From contig NZ_JAQBOW010000047.1 of NCBI RefSeq assembly GCF_028287845.1, forward strand, positions 1 through 32,690: a stretch of 32,690 bases of DNA. Reading direction: 5' to 3'. This DNA comes from Mucilaginibacter sp. (GTDB lineage Bacteria > Bacteroidota > Bacteroidia > Sphingobacteriales > Sphingobacteriaceae). Both the position numbers and the translations under genes were made by a program. Below the pieces are notes generated by a model. That model was not told the DNA's origin and did not search any database. It worked only from the letters and a program-made list of their open reading frames with translations. Each line of letters opens with the position of its first letter. Positions within the stretch are counted from its first letter, which is position 1. Positions 22,797 to 31,795 of the stretch are shown piece by piece.

Positions 22797-25499
22797 ATGA
22801 ACGCAATAAAAAAAATACCCAAAATAAATAAAGGCCATTCAAGGTCTGTGTCTGGCTTTGATGCGGCAGCGGTTACCTTGCTCCGCAGGGTATCTAAGGA
22901 AGATAATCATACTTTTTATACCACAATGGAAAGTAATGAATGGGGATTAACCAAAGCTAATGTAGAGGAAAAGAAAAGAAAATTCGGCTTGAACGAGATA
23001 AAGCATGAAAAGGCTCCCGCCTGGTATGTGCAGTTGTTCCAGGCATTTTTAAACCCCTTTATCGCTGTATTAATTATACTGGCAGGGGTGTCTTTTATAA
23101 TGGATGTATTGATGGCCGCGCCGGGCGAACAGGATTATAAAACAGTAATTGTTGTTAGCGTAATGGTCGTGCTCAGTTCGCTGCTTCGTTTCTGGCAGGA
23201 ATACACCAGTAACCGCGCCGCCGAAGAACTGAAAAGTATGGTTAAAACTACGGCGACCGTGATTCGGCAGGAGAAGGGAAAATTCGAGATTAATATTATT
23301 GACCTTGTTCCCGGCGACATTGTATTTTTGAGTGCCGGCGATATGATACCTGCCGATTGCAGGGTCATTCAATCTAAAGATTTATTTATAAGCCAGGCAA
23401 TGCTTACGGGAGAATCTTTACCGCTCGAAAAAAGGGAGCGATGTAGTGATGGTGCTAGTAAAAAATCACCTTTGGAACTGGAGAATATGTGCTTTATGGG
23501 CACCAATGTTGTAAGTGGTACGGCAAATGCTATTGTGGTGACTACCGGTAACCTAACCTATTTCGGCACAATCGGTAAAGCAATCACCGGAAAACGCAAC
23601 GAAACCAGTTTTGATAAGGGTGTTAATAAAGTAAGCTGGCTGCTTATCCGCTTCATGTTGGTAATGGTTCCCCTGGTTTTCTTAATCAACGGGTTAACCA
23701 AACATAATTGGTTCGATGCTTTAATGTTTGCCATTTCGGTAGCTGTTGGTTTAACGCCCGAAATGCTTCCCATGATAGTTACCGCCAATTTGGCCAAAGG
23801 GGCCAAAAGTATGAGCAAGCGTAAGGTTATTGTAAAGCGTTTAAATGCTATCCAGAATATCGGTGCGATGGATATCCTCTGTACCGACAAAACCGGTACC
23901 CTTACCATGGATAAAATTGTACTGGAAAGACACCTCAATGTTTTTGGGAATGATGATGACGAAGTAATGAAATGGGCTTATCTTAATAGCTTCCATCAAA
24001 CAGGTTTAAAAAACTTATTGGATGTTGCTGTTTTGGAACATGCCGAAATACATAGCTGTGTAAACGCGGAAGAATCATTTATTAAGATAGATGAAATACC
24101 GTTCGATTTCCAAAGGAGAAGAATGAGTGTGATTTTGGAAGAAAAGAATGGAAAACATTTATTGATCTGTAAAGGAGCTGTAGAAGAAATGCTCGACCTA
24201 TGTTCATACGCCTTCGATCCCGGGGAAGATAAACAACTACATATAGAGAATGATAAAATTGTGCCAATGGATAATGCTATGCGCAAGATCATTTTAAACA
24301 CTTCCAGGAAACTAAATGAGGAAGGCTTGCGGGTTTTGTTGGTAGCCATAAAGGAATATGACGAACGACCGCTTACCTATTCGGTAGCCGATGAGACAGG
24401 TATGGTGCTTACCGGTTTTGTGGGCTTCCTTGACCCGGCAAAACCTTCTGCCAAACCTGCCATCGAGGCATTGCAAAAGTTAGGTGTGAGCATTAAAGTA
24501 TTAACAGGCGACAACGAGGTTGTAACCAAAAAGATATGCCGTGACGTGGGTATCCCGGTACAACATATATTAATTGGTAGTGAAATTGAGCTATTAAGCG
24601 ATAAAGAGCTTACTAAAAAGCTGGATGAAACCAGTATTCTGGCCAAATTAAGCCCTATCCAAAAAGCCCGGATCGTTAAATTGCTCCAGGCAAAGGGCCA
24701 TACGGTGGGATTTATGGGCGATGGTATTAATGATGCTGCTGCCCTGCGTGATGCGGATGTAGGTATTTCAGTAGATACAGCGGTGGATATCGCCAAAGAA
24801 AGCGCGGATATTATTTTGCTGGAAAAAGATCTGATGGTACTGCGTAAAGGCGTGATCTATGGCAGAAGAACTTTTGGCAACATTATTAAATACATTAAGA
24901 TGACCGCCAGTAGCAATTTTGGCAATATGTTTAGCATGTTGGGTGCCAGTGCCTTGCTTCCGTTTTTGCCCATGCTGCCGATACAAATTCTGGTCAATAA
25001 TTTATTGTATGACATATCGCAAACATCCATACCATGGGACAGTATGGATGGGGACTTCATTGATCAGCCTCAGAAATGGGACGCACGAGGTATCAGTAAA
25101 TTCATGATGTTCATCGGGCCCATCAGCTCCATATTTGATTATGCCACTTTTGCTGTAATGTGGTTTGTGTTTAAGGCCAACAGCCCGGCCCACCAAAGCC
25201 TCTTTCAGGCAGGGTGGTTTGTGGAGAGTTTGCTTTCTCAAACTTTAATTGTGCACATGATCCGTACCCGTAAAATACCATTTATTCAAAGTTGGGCAAC
25301 GGCGCCGGTTGTTGCGCTTACATCAGCAATAATGGCTATCGCGATATTCATTCCCTTTTCTCCTTTTGCCACGGCTTTTAAAATGGAAGCGCTGCCTTTA
25401 GCCTTTTTCCCATGGTTAATTGGCATACTATTTAGCTATTGCTTATTAACACAACTGGTAAAAGGATGGTTCATTAACAAATTCAATCAATGGCTATAG
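22797..25499 (+). CDS. mgtA: Magnesium-translocating P-type ATPase (MgtA/MgtB type)
   Basis: A 900-residue type IIIB P-type ATPase, an inner-membrane pump that brings Mg2+ into the cell. Order of domains: a cytoplasmic N-tail (to about residue 80), membrane pair 1-2, the actuator domain with MLTGESLP (TGES at 204-207), membrane pair 3-4 containing VGLTPEMLPMIV (the PEM/L motif typical of MgtA), the phosphorylated Asp364 in CTDKTGTLT, the nucleotide domain, the hinge GFMGDGINDAAALRDADVGI, and six C-terminal helices with NNLLYDISQ. All catalytic residues are intact and length is normal (E. coli MgtA has about 898). ATG 22797 is the start. It lies behind the candidate Fur-type operator and attenuator, so expression is probably controlled by metal supply. 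Confidence 0.95.
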   Translation: MNAIKKIPKINKGHSRSVSGFDAAAVTLLRRVSKEDNHTFYTTMESNEWGLTKANVEEKKRKFGLNEIKHEKAPAWYVQLFQAFLNPFIAVLIILAGVSFIMDVLMAAPGEQDYKTVIVVSVMVVLSSLLRFWQEYTSNRAAEELKSMVKTTATVIRQEKGKFEINIIDLVPGDIVFLSAGDMIPADCRVIQSKDLFISQAMLTGESLPLEKRERCSDGASKKSPLELENMCFMGTNVVSGTANAIVVTTGNLTYFGTIGKAITGKRNETSFDKGVNKVSWLLIRFMLVMVPLVFLINGLTKHNWFDALMFAISVAVGLTPEMLPMIVTANLAKGAKSMSKRKVIVKRLNAIQNIGAMDILCTDKTGTLTMDKIVLERHLNVFGNDDDEVMKWAYLNSFHQTGLKNLLDVAVLEHAEIHSCVNAEESFIKIDEIPFDFQRRRMSVILEEKNGKHLLICKGAVEEMLDLCSYAFDPGEDKQLHIENDKIVPMDNAMRKIILNTSRKLNEEGLRVLLVAIKEYDERPLTYSVADETGMVLTGFVGFLDPAKPSAKPAIEALQKLGVSIKVLTGDNEVVTKKICRDVGIPVQHILIGSEIELLSDKELTKKLDETSILAKLSPIQKARIVKLLQAKGHTVGFMGDGINDAAALRDADVGISVDTAVDIAKESADIILLEKDLMVLRKGVIYGRRTFGNIIKYIKMTASSNFGNMFSMLGASALLPFLPMLPIQILVNNLLYDISQTSIPWDSMDGDFIDQPQKWDARGISKFMMFIGPISSIFDYATFAVMWFVFKANSPAHQSLFQAGWFVESLLSQTLIVHMIRTRKIPFIQSWATAPVVALTSAIMAIAIFIPFSPFATAFKMEALPLAFFPWLIGILFSYCLLTQLVKGWFINKFNQWL

Positions 25500-25578
25500 T
25501 TAAAAAATAAAAAAAATAGTAAATCATTCTCATTAATATATTAAAAGTAATTATTAAGATAAAAAATAAATTTAATAT

Positions 25579-25619
25579 AACAATATTTTTAGTCTAGTCT
25601 AAAAATATTGTTAGCTTTA
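25579..25619. promoter_or_regulatory. Long palindrome and -7 element before the porin gene
   Basis: A perfect 14-bp inverted repeat (AACAATATTTTTAG 25579-25592, CTAAAAATATTGTT 25599-25612) with a TCTAGT spacer. The next bases, TAGCTTTA (25612-25619), are one mismatch from TAnnTTTG, giving a leader of about 11 bases before ATG 25637. The palindrome thus covers the -33 region. Its almost pure AT stem argues against a terminator and for an operator. Confidence 0.5.
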
Positions 25620-25636
25620 TCTAATATTAAACGAAA

Positions 25637-26950
25637 ATGAAAAAAAACATACTCCTGCTAATATTGCTATTTAATGCAACAAGCATTGCCTTTGCACAGG
25701 ATACAGTTAAACAAGATCGTTTTAGCTTTCATTTTCAGCAAACTATAATTACACAGTATAAACCTGCGTTTAGCGCAAAATATAGCGGCGACAACAGCTT
25801 ACTTACGGGTACCGAAACACAAAGCTCTATAACATCGACTTTTTTTGGCGCAGCACGGTTATGGAAGGGCGCCGAAGCGTTTTTTAACCCCGAAATATCA
25901 GGCGGAGCAGGTTTAAGCAAAACATTAGGCGTGGCCGGGTTTCCTAATGGTGAAACCTTTAGAATAGGTAGTGCGTCGCCAGCCATTTATATTGCCCGGC
26001 TATATTTTAAACAGCGCTTTGAATGGGGCAAGGATATGGATACGGTTGAAGCTGATGCAAATAAATTAGGCGGGTTAAGAAGCAAGCGATATTTTTCAAT
26101 TGCGGCAGGTAAATTTGGCATGGCCGATTTTTTTGACGGAAATGAGTTTAGTCATGACCCACGCTCGCAATTTATGAACTGGGCCCTGATGGATAATGCA
26201 GCCTGGGATTATCCGGCAAATACCCGGGGGTATGCTTTAGGTATTAATGCAGAGTTTGGTCAGCCCGATTGGACGCTTCGCTTTGCCCTCACCATGTCTA
26301 CCACAGAAGCAAATGGTTCTGTATGGGATCAAAAAATAGGCAAAGCCAATACCCAGACACTGGAGTTTGAAAAACGCTATACCATAAATGATCTGAAAGG
26401 AACGGTACGTCTGTTAGGTTTTATAAATAACGGTAAAATGGGCAACTATAATCAGGCTTTAGCATTAAGCCCGGTTGCACCAAATGTGGATACTACGCAG
26501 GCCTATGGTCGCCACAAATATGGGTTTGGCATAAGTGCCGATCAATATTTAAGTAAAGACTTCGGCGTATTTGCCAAAGTAAGCTATAACGACGGCCATA
26601 CACAAACCTGGTATTTTACCGAGATAGACCGCTCCATAAGTTTTGGCGCGCAACTTAGCGGTAACACGTTATGGAACCGTAAAGACGACCAATTGGGACT
26701 GGCATTTATTGGCAACGGCCTTTCGGCACCACACCGTAATTATTTGGCAGCCGGTGGTTACGGGTTTTTAATTGGCGATGGCAAACTAAACTACGCTGCC
26801 GAAATGATAGCTGAGCTATATTACAAGCTAAATGCCTATCAGAATAAATTCTTTTTAACACCCGATTACCAGTTTATTATTAACCCCGCCTATAACAAAG
26901 ACCGCGGCCCGGTTAATGTGTTTTCTATAAGGGCGCATGTGGAGTTTTAA
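25637..26950 (+). CDS. OprB-type carbohydrate porin
   Basis: A 437-residue outer-membrane barrel with a Sec signal (KKNILLLILLFNATSIAFA, cleavage before Gln21). It carries the pattern of Bacteroidota carbohydrate-selective porins: FQQTIITQYKPAFSAKYSG, FFNPEISGGAGLSKTLGVAG, ARLYFKQRFEW, AAGKFGMADFFDGNEFSHDP, RSQFMNWALMDNAAWDYPAN and GNGLSAPHRNYLAAGG. It ends in Phe as barrels do. OprB of Pseudomonas allows sugar uptake; in Bacteroidota the cargo is usually unproven. It follows mgtA after 137 bases with its own apparent promoter behind a palindrome. A shared role in metal uptake is possible but speculative. Confidence 0.87.
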   Translation: MKKNILLLILLFNATSIAFAQDTVKQDRFSFHFQQTIITQYKPAFSAKYSGDNSLLTGTETQSSITSTFFGAARLWKGAEAFFNPEISGGAGLSKTLGVAGFPNGETFRIGSASPAIYIARLYFKQRFEWGKDMDTVEADANKLGGLRSKRYFSIAAGKFGMADFFDGNEFSHDPRSQFMNWALMDNAAWDYPANTRGYALGINAEFGQPDWTLRFALTMSTTEANGSVWDQKIGKANTQTLEFEKRYTINDLKGTVRLLGFINNGKMGNYNQALALSPVAPNVDTTQAYGRHKYGFGISADQYLSKDFGVFAKVSYNDGHTQTWYFTEIDRSISFGAQLSGNTLWNRKDDQLGLAFIGNGLSAPHRNYLAAGGYGFLIGDGKLNYAAEMIAELYYKLNAYQNKFFLTPDYQFIINPAYNKDRGPVNVFSIRAHVEF

Positions 26951-27039
26951 ACTGTCCATAATTGCGTTGAAATCTTTCGGCTAATGTAAAAAATCCAACA
27001 CACAATACGATAATAGTATAAACATCGTTAATTCGCAGT

Positions 27040-27573
27040 ATGAAACGTATTGTTGCCGTAATTATCCCCCTGCTAATTTTAGTGACTGCCGCATCCGCCC
27101 AAAAAACCGCAATTAACAAAGCCGTTATTAAATTTCAATTAAAGAACCTGGGTGTCAATACCGGTGGTACTATTAACGGCCTGCAGGCTACCATTCAATT
27201 TGCGCCTGGTAAATTAGAGAGCAGCACCATTGAGGCCATACTTGACGCTAGCTCTATCAATACCGAAAACGACCTGCGCGATAAACACCTGCGCAGTGAT
27301 GAGTTTTTTGACGTAGAGAAATTCCCCAAGATCACCATGAAGTCCGTGTCGTTTAAACATAAAAGCGGCGATAATTATACCGGGCAGTTCAGCCTCACTA
27401 TCAAAGATAAAACCAAAGTATTTGAAGTGCCGTTTATTTATACCGCTACAGATAATACCGCCACGTTTAAAGGCGGCATTAAACTAAACCGACTTGACTT
27501 CGGTATCGGCAGCAAAAGTTTGGTTATGAGTAATGATGTGTCTGTAAGTATAGAGGTTGATGCGGCTAAGTAA
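27040..27573 (+). CDS. Secreted YceI-family lipid-binding protein
   Basis: A 177-residue periplasmic protein with a Sec signal ending VTAASA (cleavage before Gln21). The mature part fits the YceI lipocalin-like barrel: INKAVIKFQLKNLGVNTGGT, the helix-turn with DASSINTENDLRDKHLRS, DEFFDVEKFPKITMKS, then FSLTIKDKTKVFEVPFIY and the closing DVSVSIEVDA. Family members bind isoprenoid or fatty lipids; some are induced by acid or base stress. It follows the porin after 89 bases without a terminator between, so it may belong to the same transcript. Its exact ligand is unknown. Confidence 0.92.
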   Translation: MKRIVAVIIPLLILVTAASAQKTAINKAVIKFQLKNLGVNTGGTINGLQATIQFAPGKLESSTIEAILDASSINTENDLRDKHLRSDEFFDVEKFPKITMKSVSFKHKSGDNYTGQFSLTIKDKTKVFEVPFIYTATDNTATFKGGIKLNRLDFGIGSKSLVMSNDVSVSIEVDAAK

Positions 27574-27635
27574 TAGTTTTCTTTCTCACGCGCCATTGCG
27601 GGAACGAGCAGCATCGTGGCCTATCGCTTGGTGAC

Positions 27636-28097
27636 GCTCATGGCCGCTAAGGCCTAGTCCTTTTTCCTTAGATGAAAAAGGACCAAAAACTGAGCGTAGT
27701 GACCTCATGAATACCTATAAAAAACAAATAATAGATGAATAAATCAAGCCAGCCCAATCGCTGCCATCGCACATGCCAGACTCCCGGCCGCGTGGGCTGA
27801 CGGGCCAACGCTCTTTTTTCTTTCTCATTAATATGAAAATTGTTGGCCCATCGGAAAAAGCGTCAGCAAATAAGCTTCGGGTGAGCGCAGATAAAACTGC
27901 TGGCCTGTGCGGCTGCAAGGGGCGTAGCGTCTTTTTGCCCGGGAATGGCCCTTGCGCGATACGGAGCAAAATTATGCAGCCCGAGGTTTTGTCTGCGATG
28001 CCGGGCAAGGCCCTGTGCGGCAAAGAAGCCTCTTTGCTGACTTGATTTTTGGTTACTTTTCATCAAGGAAAAGTAACAGCCTTAGCGGTAATTGAGC
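27636..28097. mobile_element. MITE-like non-coding element with hairpin terminal inverted repeats
   Basis: The ends are imperfect inverted repeats of about 50 bases. Left end: GCTCA (27636-27640), CCGCTAAGGC (27644-27653), then a hairpin built on CCTTTTT/AAAAAGG and ACCAAAAA (27682-27689). Right end, inverted: TGAGC (28093-28097), GCCTTAGCGG (28079-28088), a hairpin GTTACTTTT/AAAAGTAAC and TTTTTGG (28046-28052). Inside is GC-rich structured DNA, including GCTGACG/CGTCAGC (27796-27802, 27861-27867) nested around GGGCCAAC/GTTGGCCC (27802-27809, 27842-27849). No transposase is encoded. Open frames inside look unlike genes. The remaining flanks (27574-27635 and 28098-28214) hold no gene; the right flank is a run of CAA/TAA-rich repeats before the kinase promoter. 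Confidence 0.55.
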
Positions 28098-28214
28098 ACT
28101 ACGACGCTGACAGAAAAAACACATATTAACCATAACAATTAATTAACCTAAATCTAACCTAATCAACTTATTCAACCCAATCAATCATCCACTAATTTTA
28201 TAACTTTACCCATT

Positions 28215-29279
28215 ATGAAATTACGTGTATTGGTTTTTATAAACGCGCTGGCTGTAGCTATTACCCTTTCGGCGGTAAACTATTATTTTCAGCATAAGTT
28301 TTATGATATGGCTATCACCTTTATGGCCACCATCATCACCAGTTTTGTTGTTTTTTATTATTTGATAGAGAAATATGTTTACTCAAAAATAAAGCTCATC
28401 TACAAACTTATTCATAGCCTGAAACTGGGCCGCGATCTGCGCGATGCCCTGGGCGAACACATGAGCTCTGATCCTATTAACGATGTGGAGCACGAAGTAA
28501 AAGAATGGGCCCGAGAAAAGAAAACCGAAATTGAAGGACTGCGCACGCAGGAACGGTTCAGGCGCGATTTTTTGTCGAACATATCGCACGAGTTTAAGAC
28601 ACCGTTATTTGCCATACAAGGATATATTGAGGCACTTCAGGATGATGATTTTGATGACCGCGATATGGCCCGCCAGTTTTTAGAAAAAGCATCACGTAAT
28701 GTTGACCGCTTGAGCTACCTGATAAAAGACCTTGATGAGATCTCTAAATTAGAGTCGGGCGAGCTGCCTATTAACTATACCAAGTTTAAAATTAACGATC
28801 TGATAAAAGAGGTTTTGGAGTCGTCTGAAATGAAGGCTAACAGGCATAACATTAAATTAATATTCAAACAAAAATATGATGAGCCCATACAAGTAAGTGC
28901 CGATAGGGAAAAGATTACCCAGGTATTGGTTAACCTGATTGACAACTCATTTAAATACGGTAAAGAAAATGGAAATACGTGGATAACGCTGTTTGATTTG
29001 CACGAACAGGTGTTAATTGAGGTTACCGATGATGGTATGGGAATTGAAGAAAAGTACCTGCCACGGCTGTTTGAGCGGTTTTTCAGGACAGATACCAGCC
29101 GGTCGCGGCAGATAGGGGGGTCGGGCCTGGGGCTTGCTATTGTTAAGCATATTGTTGAGGCACACCAGCAAACTATTAATGTACGCAGTACAGAAGGATT
29201 GGGGTCTACTTTTGGCTTTACTTTGCAAAAGGTAAAGCCGGGTTTACAATTCCCTAACATACCTATTCTTAAAACTTAA
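28215..29279 (+). CDS. Sensor histidine kinase, PhoR-like
   Basis: A 354-residue membrane kinase with two helices (about residues 4-22 and 32-52) separated by under ten residues, so there is almost no periplasmic sensor, as in PhoR. A HAMP-like or coiled linker (55-112) leads to the HisKA domain with SNISHEFKTPLFAIQGYIEA (His125). The HATPase domain has NLIDNSFKYG, TDDGMGI and GGSGLGLAIVKH. Two phosphate-transport genes follow, and a Pho-box-like repeat overlaps its 3' end, which supports a phosphate-starvation role. No PhoB-type regulator is adjacent. TAACTTTA at 28201-28208 may be its -7 element. Confidence 0.87.
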   Translation: MKLRVLVFINALAVAITLSAVNYYFQHKFYDMAITFMATIITSFVVFYYLIEKYVYSKIKLIYKLIHSLKLGRDLRDALGEHMSSDPINDVEHEVKEWAREKKTEIEGLRTQERFRRDFLSNISHEFKTPLFAIQGYIEALQDDDFDDRDMARQFLEKASRNVDRLSYLIKDLDEISKLESGELPINYTKFKINDLIKEVLESSEMKANRHNIKLIFKQKYDEPIQVSADREKITQVLVNLIDNSFKYGKENGNTWITLFDLHEQVLIEVTDDGMGIEEKYLPRLFERFFRTDTSRSRQIGGSGLGLAIVKHIVEAHQQTINVRSTEGLGSTFGFTLQKVKPGLQFPNIPILKT

Positions 29280-29309
29280 CATTAACTTAACATTGCAAAA
29301 TTACCTTTG
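29275..29309 (+). promoter_or_regulatory. Pho-box-like direct repeat and promoter of the phosphate transport genes
   Basis: CTTAACATT occurs twice, 11 bases apart (29275-29283 and 29286-29294), giving TTAACA-N5-TTAACA. PhoB and PhoP regulators bind direct repeats with this 11-base period; TTAACA is the Bacillus PhoP half-site. Seven bases later comes TACCTTTG (29302-29309), an exact -7 element, giving a leader of about 13 bases before ATG 29329. The repeat sits where a -33 element would be, as in activator-dependent promoters. It overlaps the stop codon of the kinase gene. Confidence 0.5.
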
Positions 29310-29328
29310 CCGCAAATACCGATAAAAC

Positions 29329-29979
29329 ATGTCATTAAATAGCATCTTTCAATATTTCGTTCCTAAGGATAAAAAGATATTTTTTCCTTTGTTTGAACAG
29401 GCATCAAATAACGTTGTAGTAATGGCCACGGTGCTTGTTGAAGCTGTGAACTCAGGCAATCCGGCAACACGTGAAGAGCTGTTTAAACAAATTGATAAGC
29501 TGGAAAACAAGGGAGATGAAATTACTCACCAGGTTTATCTGGAGCTGGGTAAAAACTTTATTACCCCGTTTGACCGCGAAGATATACATGCCTTGGCAAG
29601 TGCTATTGATGATGTTGCCGATTATATACAAGGTGCGGCAAACCGCATGAACCTTTACAGGATAGATGATTATAATGAGCATATACGCAAACTATCAGAA
29701 CTGGTATTGCAATGCAGTATTGACCTTGAAAAAGCGGTGCGCGAATTAAAGGATCTGAAAAATGTACGTGCTATTGCCGATTCTTGTATCCGGATAAACA
29801 GCGTAGAGAACCAGGCCGATTATGTGTTTGACCGTGCTGTTGCCGATTTGTTTTTGTATGAAACTGATGCTATCCGTTTAATCAAATACAAAGAAATATT
29901 ATCAGCATTAGAAACCGCTACTGATATGTGCGAAGATGCCGCAGATGTTATGGAATCCATTTTAGTTAAAAACGCCTAA
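29329..29979 (+). CDS. DUF47 PhoU-like protein, Pit accessory factor
   Basis: A 216-residue, all-helical cytoplasmic protein of the DUF47 family, related to PhoU. Typical segments are FFPLFEQASNNVV, IDKLENKGDEITHQVYLELG, ITPFDREDIHALASAIDDVADYI and a C-terminal ALETATDMCEDAADVMESI. The acidic ExxxD patterns match PhoU-type metal sites. These proteins are usually encoded directly before a Pit transporter and modulate its activity. Here the Pit gene starts 17 bases downstream. The promoter with a Pho-box-like repeat lies just upstream. Start and length are normal. Confidence 0.93.
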   Translation: MSLNSIFQYFVPKDKKIFFPLFEQASNNVVVMATVLVEAVNSGNPATREELFKQIDKLENKGDEITHQVYLELGKNFITPFDREDIHALASAIDDVADYIQGAANRMNLYRIDDYNEHIRKLSELVLQCSIDLEKAVRELKDLKNVRAIADSCIRINSVENQADYVFDRAVADLFLYETDAIRLIKYKEILSALETATDMCEDAADVMESILVKNA

Positions 29980-29996
29980 CCAACCTATCATAATAA

Positions 29997-31010
29997 ATGG
30001 TTACATCCCTATTAGTTGTTGTAGTTGCGCTGGCGCTTATTTTTGATTATACCAATGGTTTTCATGATGCCGCAAACTCTATTGCTACCATTGTTTCTAC
30101 AAAAGTATTAACCCCTTTTCAGGCGGTGCTTTGGGCAGCTGCCTTTAACTTTTTAGCTTATTTTGTGGTTAAGGACCATAAAGTAGCTAACTATGTAGCT
30201 AAAATAGTTGTGGAGCATTATGTAACTATGCATGTAATACTGGCCGGTTTAATCGCAGCTATTACCTGGAACTTAACCACCTGGTGGTTTGGTATTCCGT
30301 CAAGCTCATCGCATACCCTGATAGGTGGTTTTGCAGGCGCGGGGATGACCAATGCCATGTACATGGGCGCCAGCGCCCTGCACGCGGTAAATATGCATTA
30401 CATACTGCCAATTTTACTATACATTGTACTGGCTCCGTTTATTGGCCTGTTTGTAGGCTATCTTATTACCATAATTATATTGCACATCTGCAAAAATTCA
30501 AGGCCCGCTGCCGCCGAGCGCTGGTTTAAGGCTTTGCAGTTAATATCATCAGGCTTATTGAGCTTCGCGCATGGTACCAATGATGCGCAAAAGGTAATGG
30601 GTATTTTATACCTGGCATTAATATCATCAAATATAATTGGCACCGGTGCCGCGATGCCCGAGTGGATACCGCTGGCATGCTATTCGGCTATCGCGTTAGG
30701 CACCATGTCTGGCGGATGGAAGATTGTTAAAACTATGGGTACCAAAATAACCAAAATAACTCCATTAGAAGGTGTAAGCGCCGAAACAGCCGCGGCCATA
30801 ACCTTAGGCTTTACAGAACATTTTGGCATCCCGGTATCTACTACGCATACTATTACCGGTTCTATTATTGGTGTGGGCTTAACCAAACGGGTATCAGCCG
30901 TACGCTGGGGAGTAACTATTAACCTGGTTTGGGCATGGATAATTACCATCCCTATATCGGCCTTAATAGCGGGCCTGGTATTTGTATTGTTACGCGCATT
31001 AGGGTATTAA
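29997..31010 (+). CDS. pit: Inorganic phosphate transporter, Pit family
   Basis: A 337-residue inner-membrane transporter with about ten helices. The two family repeats are visible: DYTNGFHDAANSIATIVSTK (residues 18-37) near the N-terminus and SFAHGTNDAQKVMGILYLA in the second half, both matching the Pit GxNDxAN signature. Further motifs are WWFGIPSSSSHTLIGGFAGA and GIPVSTTHTITGSIIG. Pit carriers take up metal-phosphate complexes with protons; some homologues use Na+. It is co-transcribed with its DUF47 partner, 17 bases after it. The start is ATG 29997. No terminator is seen before the DUF4197 gene, which begins 29 bases later. Confidence 0.95.
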   Translation: MVTSLLVVVVALALIFDYTNGFHDAANSIATIVSTKVLTPFQAVLWAAAFNFLAYFVVKDHKVANYVAKIVVEHYVTMHVILAGLIAAITWNLTTWWFGIPSSSSHTLIGGFAGAGMTNAMYMGASALHAVNMHYILPILLYIVLAPFIGLFVGYLITIIILHICKNSRPAAAERWFKALQLISSGLLSFAHGTNDAQKVMGILYLALISSNIIGTGAAMPEWIPLACYSAIALGTMSGGWKIVKTMGTKITKITPLEGVSAETAAAITLGFTEHFGIPVSTTHTITGSIIGVGLTKRVSAVRWGVTINLVWAWIITIPISALIAGLVFVLLRALGY

Positions 31011-31039
31011 TTAATCTCAAATTTTATTAGTTTTATTGC

Positions 31040-31735
31040 ATGAAAAGATTCTTGCTGTTACTTCCGTTATTGCTTTTTGTTGTAATTAGTGCACAGGCGC
31101 AACTTATCCCCACATCGCTCGAAATTGGTACCGCCTTAAAACAGGCGCTTGAACAAGGCACCGCAAAAAGTGCCGACCAGCTTTCGGCAGTAAATGGCTT
31201 TTTTGGCAATGCCGCAGTAAAGATACTTTTACCACCCGAAGCGCAAAAGGCAGAAAAAACCTTGCGCGGTATGGGCATGGGTAAAGCATGTGATGATGCT
31301 ATCCTGTCGTTAAACCGCGCTGCCGAAGATGCAGCTATACAGGCAAAGCCTATTTTTATCAATGCGATAAAACAAATGTCATTGACTGATGTAACCAATA
31401 TTTTATTAGGCAGCACTGACGCGGCAACCCAATATTTTAAACGTACCACTACGGCAGATCTGGTTGCCAAATTTCGCCCGGTTATACAGGTTAGCCTGAA
31501 TAAGGTTAATGCAACCAAATATTATGCAACAGTTGCCGATAGCTATAATAAAGTGCCATTTGTACATAAAATAAACCCAGACATTGTGGATTACGCGACC
31601 CAAAAAGCTATAGATGGTTTATTTATTGAAATAGCCATTCAGGAACTTAGCATCCGCCAAAATATGGATGCATCGCGGTCCACACCGTTATTGCAAAAGG
31701 TATTCACTTTTGCTGATAAGAATAAAAAGTTTTGA
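31040..31735 (+). CDS. Secreted DUF4197 protein
   Basis: A 231-residue exported protein with a Sec signal (KRFLLLLPLLLFVVISAQA, cleavage before Gln21). The mature part is helical and follows the DUF4197 pattern: EIGTALKQALEQGTAKSADQLS, FFGNAAVKILLPPEAQKAEKTLRGMG, DDAILSLNRAAEDAA, SLTDVTNILLG, ATQYFKRTT and a C-terminal KAIDGLFIEIAIQE. The family is widespread in Gram-negative bacteria and has no known function. It starts 29 bases after Pit and may be read from the same transcript, though nothing links it to phosphate. An 8-bp AT-rich inverted repeat (31732-31739, 31745-31752) overlaps its stop. Confidence 0.88.
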   Translation: MKRFLLLLPLLLFVVISAQAQLIPTSLEIGTALKQALEQGTAKSADQLSAVNGFFGNAAVKILLPPEAQKAEKTLRGMGMGKACDDAILSLNRAAEDAAIQAKPIFINAIKQMSLTDVTNILLGSTDAATQYFKRTTTADLVAKFRPVIQVSLNKVNATKYYATVADSYNKVPFVHKINPDIVDYATQKAIDGLFIEIAIQELSIRQNMDASRSTPLLQKVFTFADKNKKF

Positions 31736-31795
31736 TAAAATATATTTATCAAGTTGTAATTTAATTATCTTGCAATAATTTAAAAATCAATTATA

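Noticed and set aside
25579..25612. Rho-independent terminator after mgtA
   Set aside because: The stem is almost entirely A-T, lacks a following T-tract and abuts a promoter-like element, so an operator fits better.
27715..28066. Protein-coding genes inside the MITE-like region on either strand
   Set aside because: Open frames on both strands overlap inverted repeats and hairpins, show odd composition for this genome and match no family.
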